DNA of 50,807 nucleotides from Bacteroidaceae bacterium. GTDB lineage: Bacteria > Bacteroidota > Bacteroidia > Bacteroidales > Bacteroidaceae. Below the pieces are notes generated by a model. It did no database searches and was not told the DNA's origin. It was given only the letters and a program-made list of their open reading frames with translations. The DNA lies in NCBI GenBank assembly GCA_017381475.1, contig JAFOCD010000019.1:1-50807 (forward strand), given 5' to 3'. Shown here one piece after another: positions 7,416 to 14,631 of this stretch. The position numbers and the translations under genes are program-made. Positions within the stretch are counted from its first letter, which is position 1. Each line of letters opens with the position of its first letter.

Positions 7416-8107
7416 CAGAACTCCTTGCGCCTTACAATATGATAAATGACAACAGTATACTGCTGTTGCTCATTCTGAACCTTGTGGGCATCTCCTATGT
7501 CATACTTATGAATGGTGCCAACATCCTTGAGCGCACCAAGTGTATCTTTTACTACGAAAGCAAGACACTCCCCTACAGTGACAGGACGCATATTACAAAG
7601 ATATGCAACCTGATAATGGATTTTCAAGCAGTCTTCTATGCAACAATACTGCTGACCGCGACATTCGGCAGCCATCTGCATAGAGTCACAAATAAGGATG
7701 CTATAACATCAATGGCAATTACGGCAGCAGCATTGGCCGGGTTCGTCATATTAAAAAGAGGAATACACTACATTGTCAACAGCATACTATTCTCGAAACA
7801 TATTGCCGATGAGTGGGACACTTTCTACTCCTTTACAATAAAACTATGGGGGCTACTGCTGACACCTGCTATCCTAGCAATTTTGTTCATTCCACAGATT
7901 CCTTTAAATTTTGTTGAAATTTATTCTATTTTGACCGTAATCGCATACTTGTACACCATAATCAACGGGTTAAGCAAAATCATTTTTGCAAAAAAATGCA
8001 TTTATGTGGATATTTTTTTATACCTTTGCGCGCTTGAATTTCTGCCCTATGCAATAGTGTGGAAAACAATGCTACAACTGGATGATTTTGTAACGATAAA
8101 AATTTAG
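7412..8107 (+). CDS. DUF4271-family integral membrane protein
   Basis: This 231-residue protein has about five to six hydrophobic segments (for example ILLLLILNLVGISYVILMN, AVFYATILLTATF, LWGLLLTPAILAILFI, LTVIAYLYTIINGL). Its place directly before hemD matches the DUF4271-hemD pairing seen in many Bacteroidota. No catalytic motif is visible and the function is unknown. It overlaps the LOG gene by 4 bases and ends 4 bases before the hemD TTG start. A perfect -7-like box (TACCTTTG, 8021-8028) lies inside its 3' end. Confidence 0.8.
   Translation: MTELLAPYNMINDNSILLLLILNLVGISYVILMNGANILERTKCIFYYESKTLPYSDRTHITKICNLIMDFQAVFYATILLTATFGSHLHRVTNKDAITSMAITAAALAGFVILKRGIHYIVNSILFSKHIADEWDTFYSFTIKLWGLLLTPAILAILFIPQIPLNFVEIYSILTVIAYLYTIINGLSKIIFAKKCIYVDIFLYLCALEFLPYAIVWKTMLQLDDFVTIKI
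8021..8028 (+). promoter_or_regulatory. Possible internal -7 box upstream of hemD
   Basis: TACCTTTG matches the TAnnTTTG consensus within the DUF4271 coding sequence, about 84 bp before the hemD start. No clear -33 box is present, so the match could be chance. Confidence 0.3.
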
Positions 8108-8111
8108 AACA

Positions 8112-8855
8112 TTGAAGGTAAGTAAGATTTTGGTGTCACAGCCCAAACCGGCTACTGGAAAATCACCATATTTTGACATTGCAGAGAAGCACAATGTGCA
8201 GATAGACTTCTGCTCTTTCATCAAGGTTGAAGGAGTTACTGCAAAGGAGTTCAGACAGCAGAAGGTATCAATCCTGAACCACACTGCCATTGTATTCCTT
8301 TCACGCCATGCTATCGACCACTTCTTTACATTGTGCAAGGAGTTGAGAGTTGCAATCCCCGATGACATGAAATATTTCTGTCTTTCGGAGACAATCTCAT
8401 TGTACATCCAGAAGTATGTGCAGTACCGCAAGAGAAAGGTATTCTTCGGTAACGGCCACATACAGGACCTTGACCCGTTGTTTGCAAAGCACAAGACAGA
8501 GACATACTTTGTACCCATGTCAAATGTACACAACCACGAGTTGAACAAACTGTTTGACAAGCACGGCATCAAGCACTCACAGGCCGAGATGTACCGCACA
8601 GTGAGCACAGAGATCGCTCCCGAGTACATCAAGTCATACGATATGCTCATCTTCTTCAGCCCACACGGAATTGACTCGCTGAACAAGAATGTCCCCGATT
8701 ACACACAGGGAGAGCAGCTGATTGCATGTTTTGGCAATGTAACAGCCGAGTACATCAAGGAGCACGGACTTAGACTCGATCTTGAAGCGCCGTCTGCCGC
8801 GGCAACCAACATGCCGGCAGCATTGGACGCATACCTGACAGCGAACAACAAGTAA
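8112..8855 (+). CDS. hemD: Uroporphyrinogen-III synthase
   Basis: The 247-residue product resembles Bacteroidota HemD (start KVSKILVSQPKP, then KSPYFDIAEKHNVQIDFCSFIKVEG). HemD closes and inverts ring D of hydroxymethylbilane to make uroporphyrinogen III for tetrapyrroles. The family is poorly conserved; the call rests on the N-terminal pattern, the C-terminal ACFGNVTAEYIKEHGL, and the context after DUF4271. The start is unusual: an in-frame TAA at 8097-8099 and no ATG before conserved residues leave TTG 8112-8114 as the best start. An alternative is a later start, which would remove the conserved KILVSQPKP. A hairpin without T-tract follows. Confidence 0.82.
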   Translation: MKVSKILVSQPKPATGKSPYFDIAEKHNVQIDFCSFIKVEGVTAKEFRQQKVSILNHTAIVFLSRHAIDHFFTLCKELRVAIPDDMKYFCLSETISLYIQKYVQYRKRKVFFGNGHIQDLDPLFAKHKTETYFVPMSNVHNHELNKLFDKHGIKHSQAEMYRTVSTEIAPEYIKSYDMLIFFSPHGIDSLNKNVPDYTQGEQLIACFGNVTAEYIKEHGLRLDLEAPSAAATNMPAALDAYLTANNK

Positions 8856-8866
8856 AAAGATATTCC

Positions 8867-8895
8867 TTCAGCCTCGTCCAAAAGACGGGGCTGAA
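8867..8895 (+). other. Hairpin between hemD and rnpA
   Basis: TTCAGCCTCGTC (8867-8878) pairs with GACGGGGCTGAA (8884-8895) with one G-T wobble and a 5-base loop. The following bases are A-rich, not T-rich, so it is more likely an mRNA stability or processing element than an intrinsic terminator. Confidence 0.55.
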
Positions 8896-8917
8896 TCATT
8901 AAAAAATAACCGCTAGG

Positions 8918-9325
8918 ATGAAACGTAACACTTTTCCACTAAAGGAACACCTTAAAAGCAAAAGCGCCATCGAGCAGGTATATGCCAATGGCACATCAGT
9001 TACGTCATTCCCCATGCGTGCAATCTTCATTGAGCAGCCGCAGGAAGCACAGGAACCAACTGCTGCAATTCTCATAAATGTCTCAAAGAAAAGGTTTCGC
9101 CACGCCGTTGACCGCAACCTTGTAAAGAGACGCATACGCGAAGCATACCGCACAAGCAAGCACCAGTTCGTTGAAGCACTGGAAAACAGCGGCAAGAAGA
9201 TGGCAGTTGCAATCATATACATAGACAATAAACACAACAGCACAGCGTTTATAAGAAAGAAGATGATTAAACTGCTGGAAAGCATACTCACAAAAGAGGG
9301 CATAATATGCGAAAAATCCTTGTAG
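8918..9325 (+). CDS. rnpA: Ribonuclease P protein component
   Basis: The 135-residue basic protein has the RNase P protein signature [22 protein letters not shown]-type region at about residues 54-75, split here as [15 protein letters not shown] and RIREAYR. It opens with the usual [11 protein letters not shown]. With the RNA subunit it removes 5' leaders from pre-tRNAs. It overlaps yidD by 19 bases, the common rnpA-yidD arrangement, although rpmH, its frequent upstream partner, is absent here and hemD takes its place as in other Bacteroidota. Confidence 0.95.
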   Translation: MKRNTFPLKEHLKSKSAIEQVYANGTSVTSFPMRAIFIEQPQEAQEPTAAILINVSKKRFRHAVDRNLVKRRIREAYRTSKHQFVEALENSGKKMAVAIIYIDNKHNSTAFIRKKMIKLLESILTKEGIICEKSL

Positions 9326-9528
9326 CGATACTTATACTACCTATAAGATTCTATCAGAAGGTAATATCCCCAATGACACCTCCATCGTGCCGTTTCACCC
9401 CAACCTGCTCACAATATGCTGTTGAAGCACTGCGCAAGCACGGCCCCATCAAAGGACTCTACCTTGCCATCAGGCGCATTCTGCGCTGTCATCCATGGGG
9501 AGGCTCGGGATATGACCCTGTACCATAA
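9307..9528 (+). CDS. yidD: Membrane protein insertion efficiency factor YidD
   Basis: The 73-residue protein has the family core [20 protein letters not shown] followed by [18 protein letters not shown]. YidD is a small membrane-associated protein that helps Sec/YidC-dependent insertion of inner-membrane proteins. It overlaps the 3' end of rnpA by 19 bases in another frame, implying translational coupling. The three cysteines in the conserved positions are present and the length is normal. Confidence 0.96.
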   Translation: MRKILVAILILPIRFYQKVISPMTPPSCRFTPTCSQYAVEALRKHGPIKGLYLAIRRILRCHPWGGSGYDPVP

Positions 9529-9542
9529 GAGAAGCGCAGGCT

Positions 9543-10166
9543 ATGCATCTCATTGACATACACACCCACTACATTGGTGCCGACAGCCGGCATGCTATCC
9601 TAAACTGCACCTGCCACATCCCCGGCAGGAACATATCACTTGGAACACACCCTTGGAATATAACAAACAACTGGCAACAGCAGTTTGCAGCCATTGAGAA
9701 AGCAGTTACAGAACTGAATGTAATTGCCATTGGCGAATGTGGACTGGACAAACTGAAATCACCTGCAGACATAGAGTTACAAAAGGAGATATTCCGCGCC
9801 CACGCCCTGCTTGCCGAAAAGGCAGAGAAACCGCTCATCATACATTGTGTAAAGGCATACGACGAACTCATTGCCATACACAAGGAAGTTTCGCCCCTAC
9901 AGGCATGGATAATACACGGTTTCCGTGGCAAGCCGGAACAGGCCGTACAACTCGCAAGAGCAGGCCTCTACATATCACTTGGCGAACAGTTCAACCCCGA
10001 CAGCGCAAAGACCATCCCGGCAGACAAACTCTTCATCGAGAGCGATGAAAGTAACACCCCCATCGCCGACATATACGACGCGGTAGCCAAGGCAAAAGGA
10101 ATAACGGCCATGGAACTTGCGCAGCATACAGCACAGAATGCTGTAAAATGCAATATCATATTGTAG
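9543..10166 (+). CDS. TatD-family metal-dependent hydrolase (short form)
   Basis: The 207-residue protein has TatD-type metal ligands: DIHTH at residues 5-9, GECGLDKL with the conserved Glu, IHCVKAYDE, IHGFRGKPEQ and the acidic ESDES near the C-terminus. TatD proteins are Mg-dependent DNases or D-aminoacyl-type hydrolases with a TIM-barrel fold. At 207 residues it is about 50 shorter than E. coli TatD, which is common in Bacteroidota. It starts 14 bases after yidD. The physiological substrate is unknown. Confidence 0.88.
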   Translation: MHLIDIHTHYIGADSRHAILNCTCHIPGRNISLGTHPWNITNNWQQQFAAIEKAVTELNVIAIGECGLDKLKSPADIELQKEIFRAHALLAEKAEKPLIIHCVKAYDELIAIHKEVSPLQAWIIHGFRGKPEQAVQLARAGLYISLGEQFNPDSAKTIPADKLFIESDESNTPIADIYDAVAKAKGITAMELAQHTAQNAVKCNIIL

Positions 10167-10194
10167 AGCCAACCCATCTTTTTCATTGCAAAAA

Positions 10195-10225
10195 TTGCGA
10201 CAGTAACAAATTTTCGATATTTTTG
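10195..10225 (+). promoter_or_regulatory. Promoter of the amino-sugar cassette
   Basis: TTG at 10195-10197 and TATTTTTG at 10218-10225 are separated by 20 bp. This lies just after the tatD-like stop (10166) and gives a leader of about 13 bases before ATG 10245. The leader includes AAAGGA (10232-10237), a better than usual ribosome-binding site. Confidence 0.65.
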
Positions 10226-10244
10226 CCATAGAAAGGATTTCCAA

Positions 10245-10631
10245 ATGGACAAACTCAAGACACATACCGACAACCGTGGCAGCCTCACCATCGTTGAGGA
10301 GGGACACGAAGTACCCTTCAAGATACAGAGGGTTTACTGGATACACAGCGTGCCACAGGGGCAGGAGCGCGGAAAGCACTCGAACAAAGTATCGTCGGAA
10401 TATGTCATTGCTGTCAATGGCAGCGTGGAGATAACCCTTGAGGACAAGAACGGCCGAAAAACCTACCAGCTGGACGCAAAAGATAAAGGACTGCTCATCC
10501 CGCCCGACACATGGGACGAGATAAGGAACTTCTCGCCCGATGCGGTTCTGCTTGTAATGGCATCACACTCGTATGACGAGGCAACCTACATAAACTCATA
10601 CGAAGAGTTCCTTAAACACATTGGCAAATAA
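10245..10631 (+). CDS. FdtA/QdtA-like (WxcM-like) cupin, probable sugar-nucleotide ketoisomerase family
   Basis: The 128-residue cupin follows the FdtA/QdtA pattern: DNRGSLTIVEEG, IQRVYWIHSVPQGQERGKHS, VIAVNGSVEI, IPPDTWDEIRNFSPDAVLLVMAS and YDEATYINSYEEF. Relatives convert dTDP-4-keto-6-deoxyglucose to the 3-keto isomer, feeding 3-amino-3,6-dideoxyhexose synthesis. The usual His-Ala-His pair reads H45-S46-N47, so the second histidine is replaced. That residue is thought to take part in catalysis, so the activity may be altered or lost. The following two genes (acyltransferase, aminotransferase) fit the same pathway. Its TAA overlaps the next ATG (TAATG). Confidence 0.78.
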   Translation: MDKLKTHTDNRGSLTIVEEGHEVPFKIQRVYWIHSVPQGQERGKHSNKVSSEYVIAVNGSVEITLEDKNGRKTYQLDAKDKGLLIPPDTWDEIRNFSPDAVLLVMASHSYDEATYINSYEEFLKHIGK

Positions 10632-11599
10632 TGGAACAGCAGGCACACGAATACAGAATAGAGAAATACACCGCCGGCAAGCAGGCCGAGTGGGACAGTT
10701 TTGTCGATGCCAGCCGCAACGGAACATTCCTTCACAAGCGCGGCTACATGGATTACCATTCCAACCGTTTTGCCGACCACTCGCTCATGTTCTACCGTAA
10801 TGCGGAGCTCATTGCCATACTACCTGCACACATAAAAGCAGAGCATTTCTGCTCACACAACGGACTCACATACGGCGGTCTGCTTCTTGCATACGGCACA
10901 ACAACAAACGAAGTGCTTTACCTATTTGACATTGCCAAGAAGTACATCCTTGTAAACACAGCCGCCACAAAGTTCATATACAAGCCCACGCCACACATAT
11001 ACCACAGCTACCCCTGTGAAGAGGACCTGTACTCCCTGTTCCGTAACGGAGCAGCAGTTGCCGAGCGCAAGGTATCATCGGCCATTCCACTTGGAAAACC
11101 ATTGCCGATAAGTGGCAGACGCAAGCTGACTGAGAGCGTGAAAAGCCGCCTGAACATTATTGAGGAGAGTAACTTCACCACATTCTGGAACATTCTTGAC
11201 GAAAGGTTACAAAGCAAATACAACGTTACACCGGTGCACAGCATTGAGGAGATTACAATGCTCAAAGAGCGTTTTCCCGAAAATATAAGACTATTTTGCG
11301 TTGCCGACAACAACGGCAACACGCTTGGCGGCGTTGTGCTGTTCATCACGGAGTGCGTAGTACACATGCAATATTCGGCAACAACAGAAGAAGGTCGCCG
11401 CATAAGCGCACTTGACCATTTGTACGAACACCTCATACACACACATTTCGCCGATAAGAGATACTTTGACTTTGGCATATCGGTAGAAGATGGTGGGCAC
11501 TACCTAAACACCGGACTCATCGCATACAAGGAACGTCTGGGAGGACGCGCCGTAGTGTATGACACATATATCATTGACCTTAAACAGAACGGCAGATGA
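10631..11599 (+). CDS. GNAT/FemAB-like acyltransferase
   Basis: The 322-residue protein has an N-terminal [31 protein letters not shown] start like FemABX/GNAT proteins (shown in parts: [18 protein letters not shown]). A C-terminal acetyl-CoA-fold-like region follows ([51 protein letters not shown]). It sits between the FdtA-like cupin and the DegT aminotransferase, overlapping each by 1 and 4 bases, so it probably N-acylates the amino sugar made by the pair, though this is inference from position. A role in peptide transfer, as for true FemAB, is the alternative. Confidence 0.72.
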   Translation: MEQQAHEYRIEKYTAGKQAEWDSFVDASRNGTFLHKRGYMDYHSNRFADHSLMFYRNAELIAILPAHIKAEHFCSHNGLTYGGLLLAYGTTTNEVLYLFDIAKKYILVNTAATKFIYKPTPHIYHSYPCEEDLYSLFRNGAAVAERKVSSAIPLGKPLPISGRRKLTESVKSRLNIIEESNFTTFWNILDERLQSKYNVTPVHSIEEITMLKERFPENIRLFCVADNNGNTLGGVVLFITECVVHMQYSATTEEGRRISALDHLYEHLIHTHFADKRYFDFGISVEDGGHYLNTGLIAYKERLGGRAVVYDTYIIDLKQNGR

Positions 11600-12699
11600 T
11601 CAAGTATTGCGACCTAAAAGAGATTAACCGTAGATACGAGCCGGCACTCACCGAAGCCGTGACCAGAGCCGCCCAATCGGGCTGGTACATACGCGGTAAG
11701 GAGTGTGAACAGTTCGAGTCGCTGTTTGCAGAGTATTGCGACTGCAAGTACTGTATTGGTACCGGCAATGGACTTGACGCGCTCACAATTATCCTAAGGG
11801 CATACTGCGAAACGGGAGCGATGCATCATGGCGACGAGGTCATTGTCCCAGCAAACACATACATTGCAACCATACTCGCGATTATGGAGGCAGGACTTAA
11901 ACCCGTTCTTTGCGAACCATATCAGGGCAGTTGCAACATCAACCCAGAACTGATTGAAAGCCTCATCACCAGCCGCACACGCGCTATTATGCCCGTGCAC
12001 CTCTATGGCCTTGTCGCAGACATGGAAAAGATAAACGCCATTGCAGCAAGACATTCCCTAAAAGTTATTGAGGACAGTGCACAGGCGCACGGAGCAATGT
12101 ACAAAGGCAAACGCACAGGCTGTCTGGGCGATGCTGCTGCATTCAGTTTCTATCCGGGCAAGAATCTTGGTGCATTAGGCGATGGAGGAGCAATAACAAC
12201 CAACGACCAACAACTTGCCGACACAGCAAGAGCCATAGCCAATTATGGTTCACACAAGAAATATACAAACATCTACAGGGGCGTAAACAGCCGCCTCGAC
12301 GAGATACAGGCTGCTGCCTTGAGCGTAAAGCTACCTCATCTTGACGCCGACAACGAAAGACGCAGAGAGATTGCCCACAAATACATTGGTTCAATAACCA
12401 ACCCTTCAGTCACACCGCCCACAGCAGACCGTGACGGCAACCACGTATATCACATCTTCGCCATCGCAACACCATACAGGGAGGAGCTTAAAGCACATTT
12501 GCAAGAACTGGGAATAGAAACGCTGATACACTACCCTATTCCCCCACACAAACAGGAGGCCCTGCGTGAATTCAGTCACCTTCATCTGCCAATCACCGAG
12601 GAGATACACGCCCGTGTATTGAGCCTCCCCTGTCACCCCGCAATGAGCGACAGCGATGTAGAAAAAGTAATTAGAGCCGTAAATTCATTCAGGATTTAA
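11596..12699 (+). CDS. DegT/DnrJ/EryC1/StrS-family sugar aminotransferase
   Basis: The 367-residue protein is a PLP-dependent sugar-nucleotide aminotransferase. [15 protein letters not shown] is the cofactor-phosphate region, [11 protein letters not shown] gives the Asp that pairs with PLP, and [19 protein letters not shown] holds the lysine of the Schiff base. [14 protein letters not shown] and [14 protein letters not shown] are also family-typical. It most resembles enzymes that add an amino group at C3 (FdtB/QdtB), consistent with the cupin upstream. The start overlaps the acyltransferase stop (ATGA). No rmlA/rmlB or glycosyltransferase is nearby, so the substrate must come from elsewhere. 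Confidence 0.88.
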   Translation: MIKYCDLKEINRRYEPALTEAVTRAAQSGWYIRGKECEQFESLFAEYCDCKYCIGTGNGLDALTIILRAYCETGAMHHGDEVIVPANTYIATILAIMEAGLKPVLCEPYQGSCNINPELIESLITSRTRAIMPVHLYGLVADMEKINAIAARHSLKVIEDSAQAHGAMYKGKRTGCLGDAAAFSFYPGKNLGALGDGGAITTNDQQLADTARAIANYGSHKKYTNIYRGVNSRLDEIQAAALSVKLPHLDADNERRREIAHKYIGSITNPSVTPPTADRDGNHVYHIFAIATPYREELKAHLQELGIETLIHYPIPPHKQEALREFSHLHLPITEEIHARVLSLPCHPAMSDSDVEKVIRAVNSFRI

Positions 12700-12740
12700 T
12701 GGCCGCGCGGGTGACACCCAAGCAAAAACAGCCCAAATTA

Positions 12741-12772
12741 TTTGGCATTTACACATTTAATGCATACCTTTG
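12741..12772 (+). promoter_or_regulatory. Promoter of tRNA-Gln
   Basis: TTTG at 12741-12744 and TACCTTTG at 12765-12772 are 20 bp apart. The predicted start is about 26 bases before the tRNA. Confidence 0.75.
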
Positions 12773-12804
12773 CACCGCTCTTCAAAAGAGAGCACAATAA
12801 GGAT

Positions 12805-12875
12805 TGTCCTATGGTGTAATGGTAGCACAACAGGTTTTGGTTCTGTTTGTCCTGGTTCGAATCCGGGTAGGACAA
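12805..12875 (+). tRNA. tRNA-Gln (anticodon TTG)
   Basis: The acceptor TGTCCTA (12805-12811) pairs with TAGGACA (12868-12874). The anticodon arm ACAGG-TTTTGGT-TCTGT shows TTG, and the T arm CCTGG-TTCGAAT-CCGGG is canonical. The D loop contains AATGGTAGC. CCA is not encoded. A terminator follows at once, so it is transcribed alone. Confidence 0.93.
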
Positions 12876-12876
12876 C

Positions 12877-12910
12877 AAAAAAGTCAACTTCATGCGAAGT
12901 TGACTTTTTT
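12877..12910. terminator. Bidirectional terminator between tRNA-Gln and the small lipoprotein
   Basis: AAAAAAGTCAACTT (12877-12890) and AAGTTGACTTTTTT (12897-12910) form a perfect stem with loop CATGCG, T-rich on both strands. Pairing can extend to CAAC/GTTG (12873-12914), reaching into the tRNA acceptor end. Confidence 0.9.
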
Positions 12911-12931
12911 GTTGAATCAGTGATATTCACA

Positions 12932-13351
12932 TCACTTTTGTATCTTCTGGAAAATCTTTACTAGTTCTTCTTTCTGCTGCGGAGTCAAATTAAAGACTAT
13001 CTCATTCTTGGCTTCAATAGCCTTATAATACTTTTCGCTTGCAGCCCTTAGCACTTCCATCTGCTCGGGATACTTCTCATTGAGCTCAGCGTCAGACATC
13101 TTGTCCAGAGCTTTGACAGCACCACTTACCGCTTTGTCAGCCTTCTTCACTTCTACAGCCATCGCCTCCATGGCTTCTAAAAATTCTTTGGCTGTTGTCG
13201 CTTTCTCAATACCTTCAGCCGCATCATTCATAATCTTTGCTGTCAGTGTCAATACATCAGCCTCTGTTTCTACAACAGGAACTTCTTTCTTGTCAACACC
13301 ACAACTTACCAACACCAAAACAGCCATCAAGGCCATAAATAGTTTTTTCAT
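12932..13351 (-). CDS. Small helical lipoprotein of unknown function
   Basis: The 139-residue product begins MKKLFMALMAVLVLVSC, a lipoprotein signal with the modified Cys at 17. The remainder is Lys/Glu/Ala-rich and predicted helical (KAVSGAVKALDKMSDAELNE, KYYKAIEAKNEIVF), ending in FNLTPQQKEELVKIFQKIQK. I recognise no family. I chose the ATG at 13351 because it gives a proper signal peptide; the frame is open nine codons further up. It lies 53 bases after luxS and may share its transcript or have its own start. Confidence 0.72.
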   Translation of the reverse strand: MKKLFMALMAVLVLVSCGVDKKEVPVVETEADVLTLTAKIMNDAAEGIEKATTAKEFLEAMEAMAVEVKKADKAVSGAVKALDKMSDAELNEKYPEQMEVLRAASEKYYKAIEAKNEIVFNLTPQQKEELVKIFQKIQK

Positions 13352-13404
13352 AACAATATCTTTAAAAAAGTTTATCAATATCCGATTTTGTCCAAAGATA
13401 TGTA

Positions 13405-13884
13405 TTATTCCGGATAATTCAAATTTTCAGCAGCAATATTCTCAAGAACCTCGTTCAAGTACTTGCGCGCCTCCCACTGCGCCTCGGGCAGGTTCATAAG
13501 CAAATAGTTTCCACAGTCACGCGCGGTTGCACCTGGCACCTCACCCTCAAATGAGGCAACGAAAGCAAAAGCCTCACATAGTAATGGAACAATCTCACGC
13601 GAAGACACATCGCCCTTGACAATGAGATAATTTCCTGTCAGGCAGCCCATAGGCCCCCAATAGACTATGCGACTTGCCCACACCGGATGATTGCGCAAGA
13701 ATGTTGCCACAAGATGCTCCATAGTATGAATTGCACTTGGGCTGAGCGCAGGCTCACGATTGGGTTCCTTCATGCGCACATCAAAGGTTGTCACAACCTC
13801 GCCACCAACAACATCCTGTCTCGATACATACACACCACGCAACAGGCGTATATGGTCAATTGTAAAACTTGGTATCTTTTCCAT
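13405..13884 (-). CDS. luxS: S-ribosylhomocysteine lyase (AI-2 synthase)
   Basis: The 159-residue product has the full LuxS signature: the metal-binding HTMEH motif (H53, H57), the catalytic cysteine in WGPMGCLTGNY (C81) and the third metal ligand in ARDCGNY (C124). It cleaves S-ribosylhomocysteine into homocysteine and DPD, the precursor of autoinducer-2. It lies 12 bases after the nucleosidase gene that makes its substrate, so the two consecutive steps of the activated methyl cycle are co-expressed. Confidence 0.97.
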   Translation of the reverse strand: MEKIPSFTIDHIRLLRGVYVSRQDVVGGEVVTTFDVRMKEPNREPALSPSAIHTMEHLVATFLRNHPVWASRIVYWGPMGCLTGNYLIVKGDVSSREIVPLLCEAFAFVASFEGEVPGATARDCGNYLLMNLPEAQWEARKYLNEVLENIAAENLNYPE

Positions 13885-13896
13885 AACTACATTCTG

Positions 13897-14592
13897 TTAA
13901 AGTTTCATCAGGAAACGGCGGGTGACACCGAATGAACGGTCGGCCATCTCGCCCCAGAAGTTCTCGTATTGTTCAATATGCTTATCGACGCCCGGAGTAT
14001 CACTTATGATGCGGAAACTCACGAACGGCACGCCATAGATATGACAAGTCTGCGCAATTGCAGCAGACTCCATATCCACCGCAAGGCCAGCAGGGAAGTT
14101 ACCCTTTATCTTGTCCAGTTCATCGCGGTTGGTTATGAATTGGTCACCTGTACAAATGAGACCTGCATGTATGCGGGTCTTGTTGCCGGCATCATCATTG
14201 AGCGACTGCGCAGCACGACACATAGCCTCATCGGCTGCAAACACCGCAGGCATACCCTGCACCTGACCATACTCGCAGCCCATACCGCACCACACATCGT
14301 GGTACACGATTGACGAACTCACCACAACATCCATAACCCCAAGACAACAGTCAATGCCACCTGCAACACCGGTACTGACCATTGCATCGGGAGCAAAGGC
14401 GCGTATGAGTTCGGCCGCACCCAGCGCCGCATTCACTTTGCCAATTCCACATTGACGCAAAACAATCTCATTCTCGCCAACACGGCCAACAAGATACTCT
14501 ATACTATTCTTTTCAAACTTGACAACCCCATCGAGCATTGCCACAAGCTGCTCGAACTCAGAGGTCATCGCTGTCAAAACACCAATTCTCAT
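13897..14592 (-). CDS. mtnN: 5'-methylthioadenosine/S-adenosylhomocysteine nucleosidase
   Basis: The 231-residue enzyme opens MRIGVLTAMTSEFEQL and contains GKVNAALGAAELI, STGVAGGID and the substrate-binding VDMESAAIAQ, followed by FRIISDTPG, all typical of Pfs/MtnN. It removes adenine from SAH and MTA, giving S-ribosylhomocysteine for LuxS. I chose ATG 14592; the frame opens earlier only at a TTG (14601). It sits between the Gate-domain transporter (39 bases) and luxS (12 bases) and appears to be part of one operon. Confidence 0.95.
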   Translation of the reverse strand: MRIGVLTAMTSEFEQLVAMLDGVVKFEKNSIEYLVGRVGENEIVLRQCGIGKVNAALGAAELIRAFAPDAMVSTGVAGGIDCCLGVMDVVVSSSIVYHDVWCGMGCEYGQVQGMPAVFAADEAMCRAAQSLNDDAGNKTRIHAGLICTGDQFITNRDELDKIKGNFPAGLAVDMESAAIAQTCHIYGVPFVSFRIISDTPGVDKHIEQYENFWGEMADRSFGVTRRFLMKL

Positions 14593-14631
14593 ATCATTCA
14601 AACGATTACTATCATACGGTTTTCATTAAAG

